The notes beneath the pieces are model-generated. The model was not told the origin of the DNA and searched no databases. It was given only the letters and a program-made list of their open reading frames with translations. The position numbers were made by a program, and so were the translations under genes. From the NCBI GenBank assembly GCA_018883485.1, contig VEQB01000097.1, positions 1 through 7,858 of the forward strand: DNA of 7,858 nucleotides, in the 5' to 3' direction. Each line of letters opens with the position of its first letter. The first letter of the stretch is position 1. The stretch is from Bacteroidota bacterium (GTDB taxonomy: Bacteria > Bacteroidota > Bacteroidia > UKL13-3). Shown piece by piece: positions 1-6,548 of this stretch.

Positions 1-2
1 AT

Positions 3-653
3 CTATCTATGGGTATAAGGAATTAACAAAACATCATTTTCTGCAATCGCCCAAAACTGGTCATTTGGCAAGGGTTTAGCCTTAGCCAAGCCTGTTAAAC
101 TGCCAAAAGCTGGTAAAATAATTCGGTTTGAACCAACCACAAAACATGGGAGAAGTACTCGCTGCTTACCTGCCCCTTTTAGCATTACCCCTGGATGAAT
201 GTGCCCAGAAATGACAAACTCATTTTCATTGCCAAGTGGTTCGTGCACCAAACAAATGGTATTTAACACCATTTTGTGCGTCACTTTTAAGTTATCTTTT
301 TTCAAGTGAAAAGCTGGAAGAATATCGTGGTTACCCCGAATGAGAAAAAACTTTATTAAAGGAAATTCATTCAAGAATTCTATAAACCAATCCCATTCTT
401 TGTTGTGCAGGGAGTGAAATAAATCTCCCAAAATAAAGACTTTTTGGGCTTTTGTTTGGTTAATCAATTGCGCTATATTTTCAATATCTTTTCTACCCGC
501 ACTATCTGGAATTGCAATACCGTTGCGCCTAAAGTGTGTTGCTTTTCCCAAATGGACATCACTAAACAACAATGCTTTTTGTTCTATCCAAAACATTGCC
601 TTTTGCGGGAGTAATTCGAATTGTTGATTATGGATATTTAAAATGGGATTCAT
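3..653 (-). CDS. pdeM: Ligase-associated DNA damage response endonuclease PdeM (metallophosphoesterase)
   Basis: A complete 216-residue protein of the calcineurin-like metallophosphoesterase fold. The metal-binding blocks appear in the usual order: SDVHLGK (residues 31-37, Asp32 and His34), GDLFHS (76-81, Asp77), RGNHD (106-110, Asn108 and His109), a single His at 137 (VHEP) and SGHIHPG (149-155, His151 and His153). The SDVHLGK-ATHFRR-NGIAIP start and the short length mark the PdeM subfamily, which in many bacteria sits beside an ATP-dependent DNA ligase, a DEXH helicase and an exonuclease. Its role there is inferred to be nuclease or phosphodiesterase action in DNA repair in the cytoplasm. 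There is no signal peptide. It is divergent from the nucleoid-protein gene with 48 bases between the start codons, so it is probably the first gene of its transcript; any repair partners would lie off the left edge. The ATG at 653 gives the usual short lead-in before the first motif. Family assignment is firm; the biochemical role is by family. Confidence 0.9.
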   Translation of the reverse strand: MNPILNIHNQQFELLPQKAMFWIEQKALLFSDVHLGKATHFRRNGIAIPDSAGRKDIENIAQLINQTKAQKVFILGDLFHSLHNKEWDWFIEFLNEFPLIKFFLIRGNHDILPAFHLKKDNLKVTHKMVLNTICLVHEPLGNENEFVISGHIHPGVMLKGAGKQRVLLPCFVVGSNRIILPAFGSLTGLAKAKPLPNDQFWAIAENDVLLIPYTHR

Positions 654-701
654 TTACTGCAAGAATAGGGAATGTTAAAAAATATATAACTTCCCAGCCT
701 T

Positions 702-1751
702 ATGTTAGATTTTTCACTTTGTACTATTCAAACCTTATCGGTTCATCAAACGGGTAATAAGCAAAATGGGGAAAGCTTAGTTCTTTCTAAACAACCTATT
801 GTCAATTTGGAAGAAGAGCTTTCCAATTACTTATTGCAATACTTTTTAAAGCCCTTTCAAAACAAGGAGTATTACCATTTAAGCTTTAGCAACGACGACC
901 ACGAACTTAACCCTGTTTATCATTACAGTAAAGAGCTGTTTGAACGACCAGATTCGTTTCATATTCAGAGTATTCACTTGGCTAAACATCTATTTGAAAC
1001 AGCGCTACATCCGAATATCTTAGGCGGCGATTTTTATGTTTGTGCTTTTGATGGCATGCAATATGATGGGCAAATGGTAAAAGCCATTGGCTTATTTAAA
1101 GCTGAAAAACCAGATCACTTTATAAAACTTAAACGCAATGGGCAAAATTTTGACCTTGACGTGGAAAGCGGCATTGCAATTGATAAATTAGATAAAGGAT
1201 GTTTAATAATTGAAGTGGAAGCTGAAAAGGGTTTTAAGGTATGTGCAGTAGATAAAACAAACAAAGGTTCAGAGGCGGCTTATTGGAAAGACCATTATTT
1301 GCGTATTAAACCTTGTTCTGATGCTTATCACTTAACTCAAAATTTCTTAACTGTAACCAAAGATTTTCTTACCAAACAAATTACCCAAGAGTATGAGGTA
1401 AGTAAAGCCGATCAAATTGATTTATTAAACAAATCTGTAGCTTATTTTAAAGAGCATGAAACCTTTGATGCCAATGAATTTTCGCAAAGTTTATTTGAAG
1501 GTAACCAAGGATTGATTACTTCCTTTAAAGATTACAAAGACCAGATTCAGCAAGAGTATGAATTAGAGATAAAAGATGGCTTCGATATCTCGGATCAAGC
1601 CGTAAAAAAACAAGCACGAATTTTTAAAAGTGTGCTTAAATTGGATAAGAACTTCCATATTTATATTCATGGCAACCGCAATATGATAGAAAAAGGCACA
1701 GAACCTGATGGCCGAAAGTTTTACAAAATCTATTATACAGAAGAAAATTAA
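702..1751 (+). CDS. ndpA: Nucleoid-associated protein, NA37/NdpA (YejK) family
   Basis: A 349-residue soluble protein matching the NA37 family (E. coli YejK/NdpA, about 335 residues) over its full length. Recognisable segments are the start with VHQTGNK and VLSKQP (about 14-32), the central AIGLFKAE strand (128-135), the EAAYWKDHYLRI block (191-202) and the C-terminal segment FKSVLKLDKNFHIYIHG (308-324), ending with GRKFYKIYY (337-345). YejK is a nucleoid-associated protein that co-purifies with DNA and has been linked to topoisomerase function; the exact role in Bacteroidota is not settled. The ATG at 702 places the MLDFS start where Bacteroidota homologues begin. No Shine-Dalgarno is seen and I found no clear TAnnTTTG box in the 48-base divergent gap. 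The pseudouridine synthase gene follows 2 bases after the stop, so the two are almost certainly one transcript. Moderately acidic, without membrane segments. Confidence 0.88.
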   Translation: MLDFSLCTIQTLSVHQTGNKQNGESLVLSKQPIVNLEEELSNYLLQYFLKPFQNKEYYHLSFSNDDHELNPVYHYSKELFERPDSFHIQSIHLAKHLFETALHPNILGGDFYVCAFDGMQYDGQMVKAIGLFKAEKPDHFIKLKRNGQNFDLDVESGIAIDKLDKGCLIIEVEAEKGFKVCAVDKTNKGSEAAYWKDHYLRIKPCSDAYHLTQNFLTVTKDFLTKQITQEYEVSKADQIDLLNKSVAYFKEHETFDANEFSQSLFEGNQGLITSFKDYKDQIQQEYELEIKDGFDISDQAVKKQARIFKSVLKLDKNFHIYIHGNRNMIEKGTEPDGRKFYKIYYTEEN

Positions 1752-1753
1752 GG

Positions 1754-2461
1754 GTGAGTTTTAGACAACGCATACATTTTCTTCTGGTGCATACATTAGG
1801 TTTAAGTAACCAAGAAGCCAAAAAGATTATTAGCTCCGGAGAGTTAAATCTAAATGGAAAAGAGATTTTTGACAATATTGTTTTAGGCACTTATGATAAA
1901 GTTATTTATAAAGGTGAGGTTATTCATCCAACGCAGCAATTTTTTTATTATGCTTACAATAAACCCATTGGCATAGAATGTAGCATGCGTAAAGATGTTG
2001 AAGGCACCTTGGGAAATGTATTACCAGCAGCCCTTAAAGACCTTGGGTATTGCGGCAGACTAGACAAAGCCTCGGAAGGATTGATGTTATTTACAAATGA
2101 TGGCCATACCATAAGGCGATTAACACAGCCCGGAAAATCTATTTGGAAGCGCTATGAAGTAGTACTAGAAAAACCAGTAGATGAAGCCTTATTGAAATTA
2201 TTTGAAAATGGCACATTGGTGGCAGGTAAAATGAGTTTACCCGCCAGAGTTAAAAAACTTGGGAGCCATCAATTAGCAATATTTTTACAGGAAGGCAAAA
2301 ACAAACAAATAAGACGCATGTGTTATACAGGAGGTAACTATGTTTGCAGCCTAAAACGTACGGATATAGGCCCCATACAACTTGGGCAATTAAAGCCATT
2401 GGAATTTAGGATATTAACGCAAGAAGAAATGTTATTTATTAGAAATCTAGGTAGCATTTGA
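1754..2461 (+). CDS. S4-domain RNA pseudouridine synthase (RsuA/RluB/E/F family)
   Basis: A 235-residue enzyme that isomerises a uridine to pseudouridine in structured RNA, most likely rRNA. An S4-like RNA-binding domain fills residues 5-58 (LSNQEAKKIISSGELNLNG). The catalytic domain follows, with CGRLDKASEGLMLFTND at 100-116; Asp104 is the catalytic aspartate of the GRLD motif. Later blocks are the W-KRYEV strand (about 131-136) and NKQIRRMC (about 183-190), typical of the RsuA/RluB/RluE/RluF clade. The IRRMC-then-GGNYVCSLKRTDIG ending resembles RluF (23S U2604) most, but the exact target cannot be fixed from sequence, so no symbol is given. The start is GTG, only 2 bases after the nucleoid-protein stop; no ATG lies between it and the S4 core, so GTG is the best choice. 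The tight spacing implies translation coupled to the upstream gene. The 3' end overlaps the promoter of the next gene. Confidence 0.87.
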   Translation: MSFRQRIHFLLVHTLGLSNQEAKKIISSGELNLNGKEIFDNIVLGTYDKVIYKGEVIHPTQQFFYYAYNKPIGIECSMRKDVEGTLGNVLPAALKDLGYCGRLDKASEGLMLFTNDGHTIRRLTQPGKSIWKRYEVVLEKPVDEALLKLFENGTLVAGKMSLPARVKKLGSHQLAIFLQEGKNKQIRRMCYTGGNYVCSLKRTDIGPIQLGQLKPLEFRILTQEEMLFIRNLGSI

Positions 2462-2487
2462 TTATGCATTTAAATTTACTATGTTTG
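2457..2487 (+). promoter_or_regulatory. Bacteroidota-type promoter for the DUF2911 gene
   Basis: TTTG at 2457-2460, exactly 19 bases of spacer, then TATGTTTG at 2480-2487. This is a full match to the Bacteroidota vegetative consensus TTTG-N19-TAnnTTTG. Transcription would begin near 2492-2495, leaving a leader of roughly 12-15 bases before the ATG at 2507. The -33 box overlaps the TGA stop of the pseudouridine synthase gene (2459-2461), so this promoter uncouples DUF2911 from the upstream pair. No Shine-Dalgarno is present in the short leader, as is normal for the phylum. Confidence 0.75.
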
Positions 2488-2506
2488 ATTAATAATTTTA
2501 AACCGT

Positions 2507-3058
2507 ATGTTAAAGAAAGCACTTATTCTTGCCGTTGTATTTATAATTGGATTGGTTATCTTTTTCAATTGGTTCAAAAAAGATACTAAAAAGCATAGCC
2601 CGGCTGCGGTTGCAGAATACACGGATGGTAGCTTAAAGATTAAAATAGATTACTGCAAACCATATGCTAAAGGCAGAATAATTTTTGGTGAAGAGGCGGC
2701 AGATGCCTTACAACCTTATGGAAAATACTGGCGCCTAGGAGCCAATGAGGCAACAACTTTGGAGATTAACCAACCCCTTTTGTTTAATGATAAAAAATTA
2801 GCTGCGGGCAAATATTCTATTTATGCCTACCCAGGCGAAAACCTATGGACTATTTGCGTAAATAAAGAATGGGACCGGTGGGGCGCGCAAGAAGCCGATG
2901 CCGAAAAAGATGTATTAAGAACAGAGGTTAACGCAATAAACAATGCAGGTTTTCAAGAACAATTAGAGATTGAATTAAAACCTACAGATTCGTCTCAAAC
3001 TATTAACCTAATTATACATTGGGATAAGACTGAGGTTATAGTTCCTTTAAAGAAATAG
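2507..3058 (+). CDS. Membrane-anchored DUF2911 family protein
   Basis: A 183-residue protein with one N-terminal hydrophobic helix (about residues 4-21, after MLKK and before NWFKK). It looks like an uncleaved anchor, since there is no lipobox cysteine and no clear signal peptidase site. The rest is predicted to be exported to the periplasmic side. It carries the DUF2911 hallmarks: YCKPYAKGRIIFG (49-61), PYGKYWRLGANEATTLE (70-86), AGKYSIYAYPGE (100-111), NKEWDRWGAQ (119-128) and the closing HWDKTEVIVPL (171-181). DUF2911 proteins are common in Bacteroidota and have no established function; the beta-rich pattern suggests a compact beta-sandwich, which is inference. It has its own promoter 20 bases upstream, so it is likely monocistronic. 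Its TAG stop abuts the stop codon of the converging glycosyltransferase gene. Confidence 0.85.
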   Translation: MLKKALILAVVFIIGLVIFFNWFKKDTKKHSPAAVAEYTDGSLKIKIDYCKPYAKGRIIFGEEAADALQPYGKYWRLGANEATTLEINQPLLFNDKKLAAGKYSIYAYPGENLWTICVNKEWDRWGAQEADAEKDVLRTEVNAINNAGFQEQLEIELKPTDSSQTINLIIHWDKTEVIVPLKK

Positions 3059-3799
3059 TTATTTAAAAATTTCGGTATTGATAATACCCCATTTTTGAAA
3101 ACGGTATTGCAGGCTTGTTCTAACCACACCTATACCGTAAATAGAGCTGCGTTTAAAGTTTATAGAAGATGCCTCTGGGAAGTATTTGGTAGGACAAGTT
3201 ACTTCTGCTATTTCATATCCCTTCATACAAATTTGAGCAGTAATTTCATTATCGAAAACAAAATCATCATCACATTTTTCATAGGCTACATCCCTTAAAA
3301 CAGATGCGCTAAAAGCTCTATAACCAGTGTGATATTCTGACAATTTTTGACCCATTAAAATATTCTGGAACAAGGTTAGCATACGGTTAAAGATATACTT
3401 ATATAATGGCATTCCACCTTTTAAAGCTCCCTTTCCCAATATTCTTGAACCAAAAACCACAGGATAAACATCATTGGCTATGATGCTGCTCATGGCCATT
3501 ATTAATTTGGGTGTATATTGGTAATCTGGATGTAGCATTATTACAATATCTGCTCCTAATTCTAAGGCTTTGTTGTAGCAGGTTTTTTGATTACCTCCAT
3601 AGCCTTTATTTTTTTTATGCCTAATTACATGCCTAATTCCAATTTGCCTACCCAATTCAGAAGTTTCATCTCTGCTTGCATCATCCACCAATATAACCTC
3701 ATCCACAATTTCCAATGGGATTTCGGCATATGTTTTTTCTAAAGTTCTAGCTGCATTGTAAGCAGGAAGCACCACTACTATTTTTTTTCCGTTGAGCAT
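3059..3799 (-). CDS. Family 2 glycosyltransferase, DPM/DPG-synthase-like
   Basis: A 246-residue GT-A fold glycosyltransferase. It shows the nucleotide-sugar-binding start VVVLPAYNAARTL (8-20), the VDDASRDET block (38-46) with the acidic pair Asp39/Asp40, NKGYGGNQ (64-71), and MLHPDYQY (88-95), where dolichyl-phosphate-mannose synthases usually have a D-x-D/Q block; Asp92 is the probable metal ligand. Downstream are FGSRILGKG (116-124), the acceptor-side HTGYRAFS (157-164) and FVFDNEITAQ (180-189). There is no C-terminal transmembrane pair, so it is probably a peripheral cytoplasmic enzyme that moves a sugar onto a lipid carrier or glycolipid. Donor and acceptor cannot be read from sequence. 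The gene lies 19 bases downstream of the ion transporter on the same strand and is likely co-transcribed; a weak internal promoter is noted separately. It is the last gene of the minus-strand run. Confidence 0.87.
   Translation of the reverse strand: MLNGKKIVVVLPAYNAARTLEKTYAEIPLEIVDEVILVDDASRDETSELGRQIGIRHVIRHKKNKGYGGNQKTCYNKALELGADIVIMLHPDYQYTPKLIMAMSSIIANDVYPVVFGSRILGKGALKGGMPLYKYIFNRMLTLFQNILMGQKLSEYHTGYRAFSASVLRDVAYEKCDDDFVFDNEITAQICMKGYEIAEVTCPTKYFPEASSINFKRSSIYGIGVVRTSLQYRFQKWGIINTEIFK
3069..3096. terminator. Possible bidirectional terminator inside the 3' end of the glycosyltransferase gene
   Basis: GGTATT (3074-3079) and AATACC (3083-3088) form a perfect 6-base stem with a 3-base loop. 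On the plus strand it is followed by CCATTTTTG, serving DUF2911; on the minus strand it is followed by GAAATTTTTAAATAA, serving the glycosyltransferase. The two converging genes have no spacer, so any terminator must sit in coding sequence, and this is the best candidate. The stem is short and has only two G-C pairs, so it would be a weak terminator. Confidence 0.3.
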
Positions 3800-3809
3800 A
3801 ATATAAAAA

Positions 3810-3841
3810 CAAATTAAATTAAATAAAGAAAACCAACCAAA
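3810..3841 (-). promoter_or_regulatory. Weak candidate promoter for the glycosyltransferase gene
   Basis: Read on the minus strand, TTTG (3838-3841), a 20-base spacer and TTAATTTG (3810-3817) resemble TTTG/TAnnTTTG with one mismatch at an important base of the -7 box. The element ends 10 bases before the ATG and overlaps the last codons of the ion transporter gene. The local A/T richness makes a chance match plausible, and read-through from upstream is the simpler explanation. Confidence 0.25.
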
Positions 3842-5150
3842 TCAAAATCAATACAGGTAGTAAAACAGGCAAACTAAATTTAGTTATATACTTGCCAAAA
3901 CTTGGCATTTTAACACCGTTGTGTTCTGCAATTGCTTTAACCATAAAATTAGGCCCATTACCAATGTAGGTCATAGCGCCAAAAAACACAGAACCTACAG
4001 ATAAGGCGATAAGTTGCACAAAGTTTGGCGAAGCCACAAAGTCTTTTACATCTTGTATTTCGGTAATACTTAAATTTGCTTTAGACATAAGTAAGGTAAA
4101 TACATTTAGATAAGTTGGTGCATTGTCTAGAACGCTGCTAAAAATTCCACTACTCCAATAAACAATGCTAGGGTATAGTGTTATGCTAGCACCTTGGTTT
4201 TGGGCAAAGTATTCGAGGAGTTGCAAGGCGGGCATCATAGACAGAAAGATCCCAAAGAATAGAAAAGCTACTTCTTTAATTGGCTCAAAATCGAAGCTAT
4301 TACTTTTAAGGGCCTTTGCATTTGAAAAGTAAAAACAGAGGGAAGCTGCGCTTAATTGAATAATTTCTCGCAGGTAAGAAATCTTTTTCCCATGTAAATC
4401 TATGTAAGGAATTCCATCAATGATATTAGGATCAAGAAAAACAGAACCTACAGCTAAGAATAGCCAAAAAATATTTCTTTTTCCGCTAACTAAGATCTTG
4501 TTTGTATAGCTAACGTTGCTGTCTACTTCATCTAATTCACTATTTTTTCTTTCAAATAGATAGAAAATACCAAGCAAAACAGCAATAGCAAGTAACCAAT
4601 GTTTCCAGAGGTGAGAGAGTGTCCATTGAAAGGGAACACCCTTTAGAAACCCCATAAACAAAGGAGGATCTCCAATTGGTGTTAAGGAGCCGCCCACATT
4701 AGAAACAATAAAAATAAAAAAAACGATGTGGTAAGGTTTTAAGCGGTACCTATTTAAACGCATAAAAGGTCTTATTAATAACACAGAAGCTCCTGTTGTT
4801 CCCATAAAGTTAGTGATTAAGGCAGCAAAAGCTAAAAACAAAATATTACTTATTGGTTTAGATTCAACATCAAGAAAAATATAGATACCACCGCTGGCCA
4901 CATAAAGGATGGTTAAAATGCTTATGAAGGAGAAATACTCGAAAAGTGTTTCTATTGGCAAAAAAGAATTATGAAGAAAAGCCAAGTAATATCCTCCCAC
5001 CAAAAGCCCCAAAACAACACTGATTTTTTTGTAATGGTGATGCCAGAAATCAGCAAATAATACTGGCCCTGTGGCAATCATAACTAATAAAGAAAGAAAA
5101 GGAATAATTAGCCAAATGGGAGGTGTGGCGGCAATCACGCTTAATATCAT
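3819..5150 (-). CDS. Ion transporter of the CitMHS_2 / NhaD-ArsB superfamily (putative Na+/H+ antiporter)
   Basis: A 443-residue inner-membrane protein with about ten to twelve hydrophobic helices. It shows the two inverted halves of the ion-transporter superfamily. Each half has a Gly/Pro/Asn-rich re-entrant loop: SNVGGSLTPIGDPPLFMG at 150-167 in the first and TYIGNGPNFM at 394-403 in the second. Also characteristic are FMGTTGASVLLIRPFMRLN (115-133) and SSVLDNAPTYLN (338-349), whose Asp342 in a membrane segment is a good ion-binding candidate. Proteins of this group in Bacteroidota are usually annotated as sodium:proton antiporters or putative citrate transporters; the substrate here is not proven. 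The ATG at 5150 leaves a short lead before helix 1 and is 41 bases from the yraN stop. A -7-like box lies just upstream. The glycosyltransferase gene follows 19 bases downstream. Confidence 0.82.
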   Translation of the reverse strand: MILSVIAATPPIWLIIPFLSLLVMIATGPVLFADFWHHHYKKISVVLGLLVGGYYLAFLHNSFLPIETLFEYFSFISILTILYVASGGIYIFLDVESKPISNILFLAFAALITNFMGTTGASVLLIRPFMRLNRYRLKPYHIVFFIFIVSNVGGSLTPIGDPPLFMGFLKGVPFQWTLSHLWKHWLLAIAVLLGIFYLFERKNSELDEVDSNVSYTNKILVSGKRNIFWLFLAVGSVFLDPNIIDGIPYIDLHGKKISYLREIIQLSAASLCFYFSNAKALKSNSFDFEPIKEVAFLFFGIFLSMMPALQLLEYFAQNQGASITLYPSIVYWSSGIFSSVLDNAPTYLNVFTLLMSKANLSITEIQDVKDFVASPNFVQLIALSVGSVFFGAMTYIGNGPNFMVKAIAEHNGVKMPSFGKYITKFSLPVLLPVLILIWLVFFI

Positions 5151-5155
5151 GGCCG

Positions 5156-5163
5156 CAAATATA
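5156..5163 (-). promoter_or_regulatory. -7 promoter element candidate before the ion transporter gene
   Basis: The minus strand reads TATATTTG, a perfect match to TAnnTTTG, but no TTTG or TTG is found 17-23 bases further upstream. The box ends only 5 bases before the ATG at 5150, so transcription from it would give a leaderless or nearly leaderless mRNA. It may add a second entry point to the minus-strand run, or be chance. Confidence 0.35.
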
Positions 5164-5191
5164 ACAGATTTATTGTAAAGCCATTTTGAAC

Positions 5192-5572
5192 CTATTTGTA
5201 GTAGATGGGATAAAAGGCATCTGCAAAATGGGTTATTTCTGTTATCCCATTGGCATGATTTATGGCAATGATATCAAAACGTGCTTCTTTGTTCAATTTT
5301 TTAAAGCGCATATAACCTTCCGCCGCCCTAGCAATATGGGTTTGCTTTGCTTTATTTACAGCAAATTCTGGTTCAAGTTTAGCATTATTTCTGGCTTTCA
5401 CCTCTACAAAAACTAAGTATTGTTTGAACTCGCAGATTAAATCTATTTCATACTTTCCGGATATAAAATTTCTATCCAACACCTTAAATCCTTTTTTTTC
5501 TAGAAATGAGGCAGCTAAAGATTCACCATCCTTGCCAGTTTGTTGATTGTGTAAGGGGTTATCGGTTTTCAT
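5192..5572 (-). CDS. yraN: YraN family protein (UPF0102, endonuclease-like fold)
   Basis: A complete 126-residue protein, the normal size for YraN. It has the conserved layout of a PD-(D/E)xK nuclease-like fold: TGKDGESLAASFL (12-24, Glu16), LDRNF (32-36), YEIDLI (41-46, Asp44), LVFVEVKAR (53-61, Glu57 and Lys59) and RFDIIAI (98-104, Asp100). All the expected acidic and lysine positions are present, so the nuclease site looks intact, although the cellular substrate of YraN is not established. Relatives are thought to resemble Holliday-junction resolvases. It is cytoplasmic, with no signal peptide. It sits 35 bases after the EamA transporter gene and 41 bases before the ion transporter, all on the minus strand, which suggests shared transcription rather than shared function. 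The ATG at 5572 places the start about 12 residues before the first motif. Confidence 0.88.
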   Translation of the reverse strand: MKTDNPLHNQQTGKDGESLAASFLEKKGFKVLDRNFISGKYEIDLICEFKQYLVFVEVKARNNAKLEPEFAVNKAKQTHIARAAEGYMRFKKLNKEARFDIIAINHANGITEITHFADAFYPIYYK

Positions 5573-5607
5573 ATATCAACATACGAAAAACCATTCAAAA
5601 TAACAAT

Positions 5608-6489
5608 TTAGGCATTTCTACTAACCAAGAAAACTCCAGAAATGGTAAACAGTACGGAAACCCAAGTATAAAAATCTAGAGCTTCGTGCAACCAAAACCA
5701 ACCTAAGATAATGGCTACTAAGGTATTGATATAGGCATAGGTAGAAACTACGGTTGCTGGCAAATTTTTAATTACATACATATAAGCACTGTAGGCAAGC
5801 AGCGAACCAAAAGCTACCAAATAGAGCAGAGAAATAACAGCTTCCCTTTCTGGATGAAGATTTTGAAGTTCCCCCCTTAAGCCGGCAACGATAAAAAGAA
5901 ATAGACCACCCGAAATCATTTGAATACTAGCACCAAAAAGGGGTGAAAGTCCAGTTTGGTGATTTTTAGAATAAATAGTCCCCATTGCCCAAAATATATT
6001 TGAAGCCACCACGGCCAACAAGCCCCAAACAAACATGGGGTCATCAAAAAGCTGAACTTTATCCTTAAAAATAACTACCTGCCCAATTAAACAAAGTAAA
6101 AAACCAATAATTACTAGGGTATTAATACGCTCTTTATTGCCACTTAGCCTATTTATAAGCACTATCCAAATGGGTGTTAAAGCACAAATTAATGCTGTTA
6201 GTCCGCTGCCCACAAATTGCATTCCCCAGCTAATAATTCCATTACCGCCAGCAAGCATGAGTATTCCATTAAAGGAATAAGTTTTCAGGATTTTTAAGGG
6301 CGGTAATTGATAGCCGCGCAATAAGAAAAACGATAGTAAAATGGCTCCTGCAAGGGTATGGCGGAAGGCTGCCATAGCAAAAGGAGGAAAAGATTTAACG
6401 CCGATGCTAATGGCTAAAAAGGTAGTTCCCCAAAAAATTGACACTGCCCAGAAGGCAATCCATGCAAGCGCTTTAGCAGATAATTTCAA
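5608..6489 (-). CDS. EamA (DMT superfamily) transporter, TTG start
   Basis: A ten-helix inner-membrane permease made of two repeated EamA domains (about residues 10-137 and 150-288 of a 293-residue product). The signature SIFWGTTFLAI lies at 17-27 in helix 1, and the second repeat begins near FVWGLLAVVASNIFWAMG and ends in the LHEAL and ISGVFL segments. Members export amino acids, metabolites or drugs; the substrate cannot be predicted. I place the start at the TTG at 6487-6489, giving LKLSAKALAW, which matches the usual short lead-in before helix 1. A longer frame opens at an ATG at 6558, but that adds 23 non-family residues, overlaps the divergent dihydroorotase start by 10 bases, and would put the TACATTTG promoter box inside the gene. 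First gene of the minus-strand run; yraN follows after 35 bases. The start choice is the least certain part. Confidence 0.85.
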   Translation of the reverse strand: MKLSAKALAWIAFWAVSIFWGTTFLAISIGVKSFPPFAMAAFRHTLAGAILLSFFLLRGYQLPPLKILKTYSFNGILMLAGGNGIISWGMQFVGSGLTALICALTPIWIVLINRLSGNKERINTLVIIGFLLCLIGQVVIFKDKVQLFDDPMFVWGLLAVVASNIFWAMGTIYSKNHQTGLSPLFGASIQMISGGLFLFIVAGLRGELQNLHPEREAVISLLYLVAFGSLLAYSAYMYVIKNLPATVVSTYAYINTLVAIILGWFWLHEALDFYTWVSVLFTISGVFLVSRNA

Positions 6490-6506
6490 GTAATAAAAAT
6501 GAGGGA

Positions 6507-6514
6507 CAAATGTA
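6507..6514 (-). promoter_or_regulatory. -7 promoter element for the EamA transporter gene
   Basis: The minus strand reads TACATTTG, a perfect match to the Bacteroidota -7 consensus TAnnTTTG. Transcription would begin near 6500, about 10 bases before the TTG at 6489, which supports that start over the ATG at 6558. No good TTTG is found at -33, so the match is partial. Confidence 0.5.
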
Positions 6515-6525
6515 GAGATTGAAAC

Positions 6526-6533
6526 TATATTTA
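6526..6533 (+). promoter_or_regulatory. Weak -7 element candidate for dihydroorotase
   Basis: TATATTTA differs from TAnnTTTG only at the last base and ends 15 bases before the pyrC ATG, a sensible distance. No TTTG is present at the expected -33 position. It lies in the 59-base divergent gap beside the transporter promoter box, so the two promoters would be nearly back to back. Confidence 0.3.
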
Positions 6534-6548
6534 TTAAGTTCGCAGCTA

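Noticed and set aside
679..686. TATATTTT on the minus strand as a -7 box for pdeM
   Set aside because: It lacks the final G, there is no TTTG at -33, and it lies in a simple A/T run, so the match is uninformative.
572..757. A short plus-strand frame spanning the pdeM start and the beginning of the nucleoid-protein gene
   Set aside because: It overlaps two confident genes and has no family features; the 48-base gap is better explained as divergent regulatory DNA.
1636..1890. An open frame of 84 codons on the minus strand across the nucleoid-protein/pseudouridine synthase junction
   Set aside because: It is antisense to two well-supported genes and has no recognisable motifs.
3073..3109. Direct repeat CGGTATTG at 3073-3080 and 3102-3109
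   Set aside because: Eight bases within coding sequence of biased composition is expected by chance; no further copies were noticed.
5563..5593. Imperfect inverted repeat GGTTTTC / GAAAAACC around the yraN start
   Set aside because: The arms pair only with a bulged A and the loop is about 14 bases of A/T-rich sequence; it covers a start codon rather than a gene end and has no supporting context.
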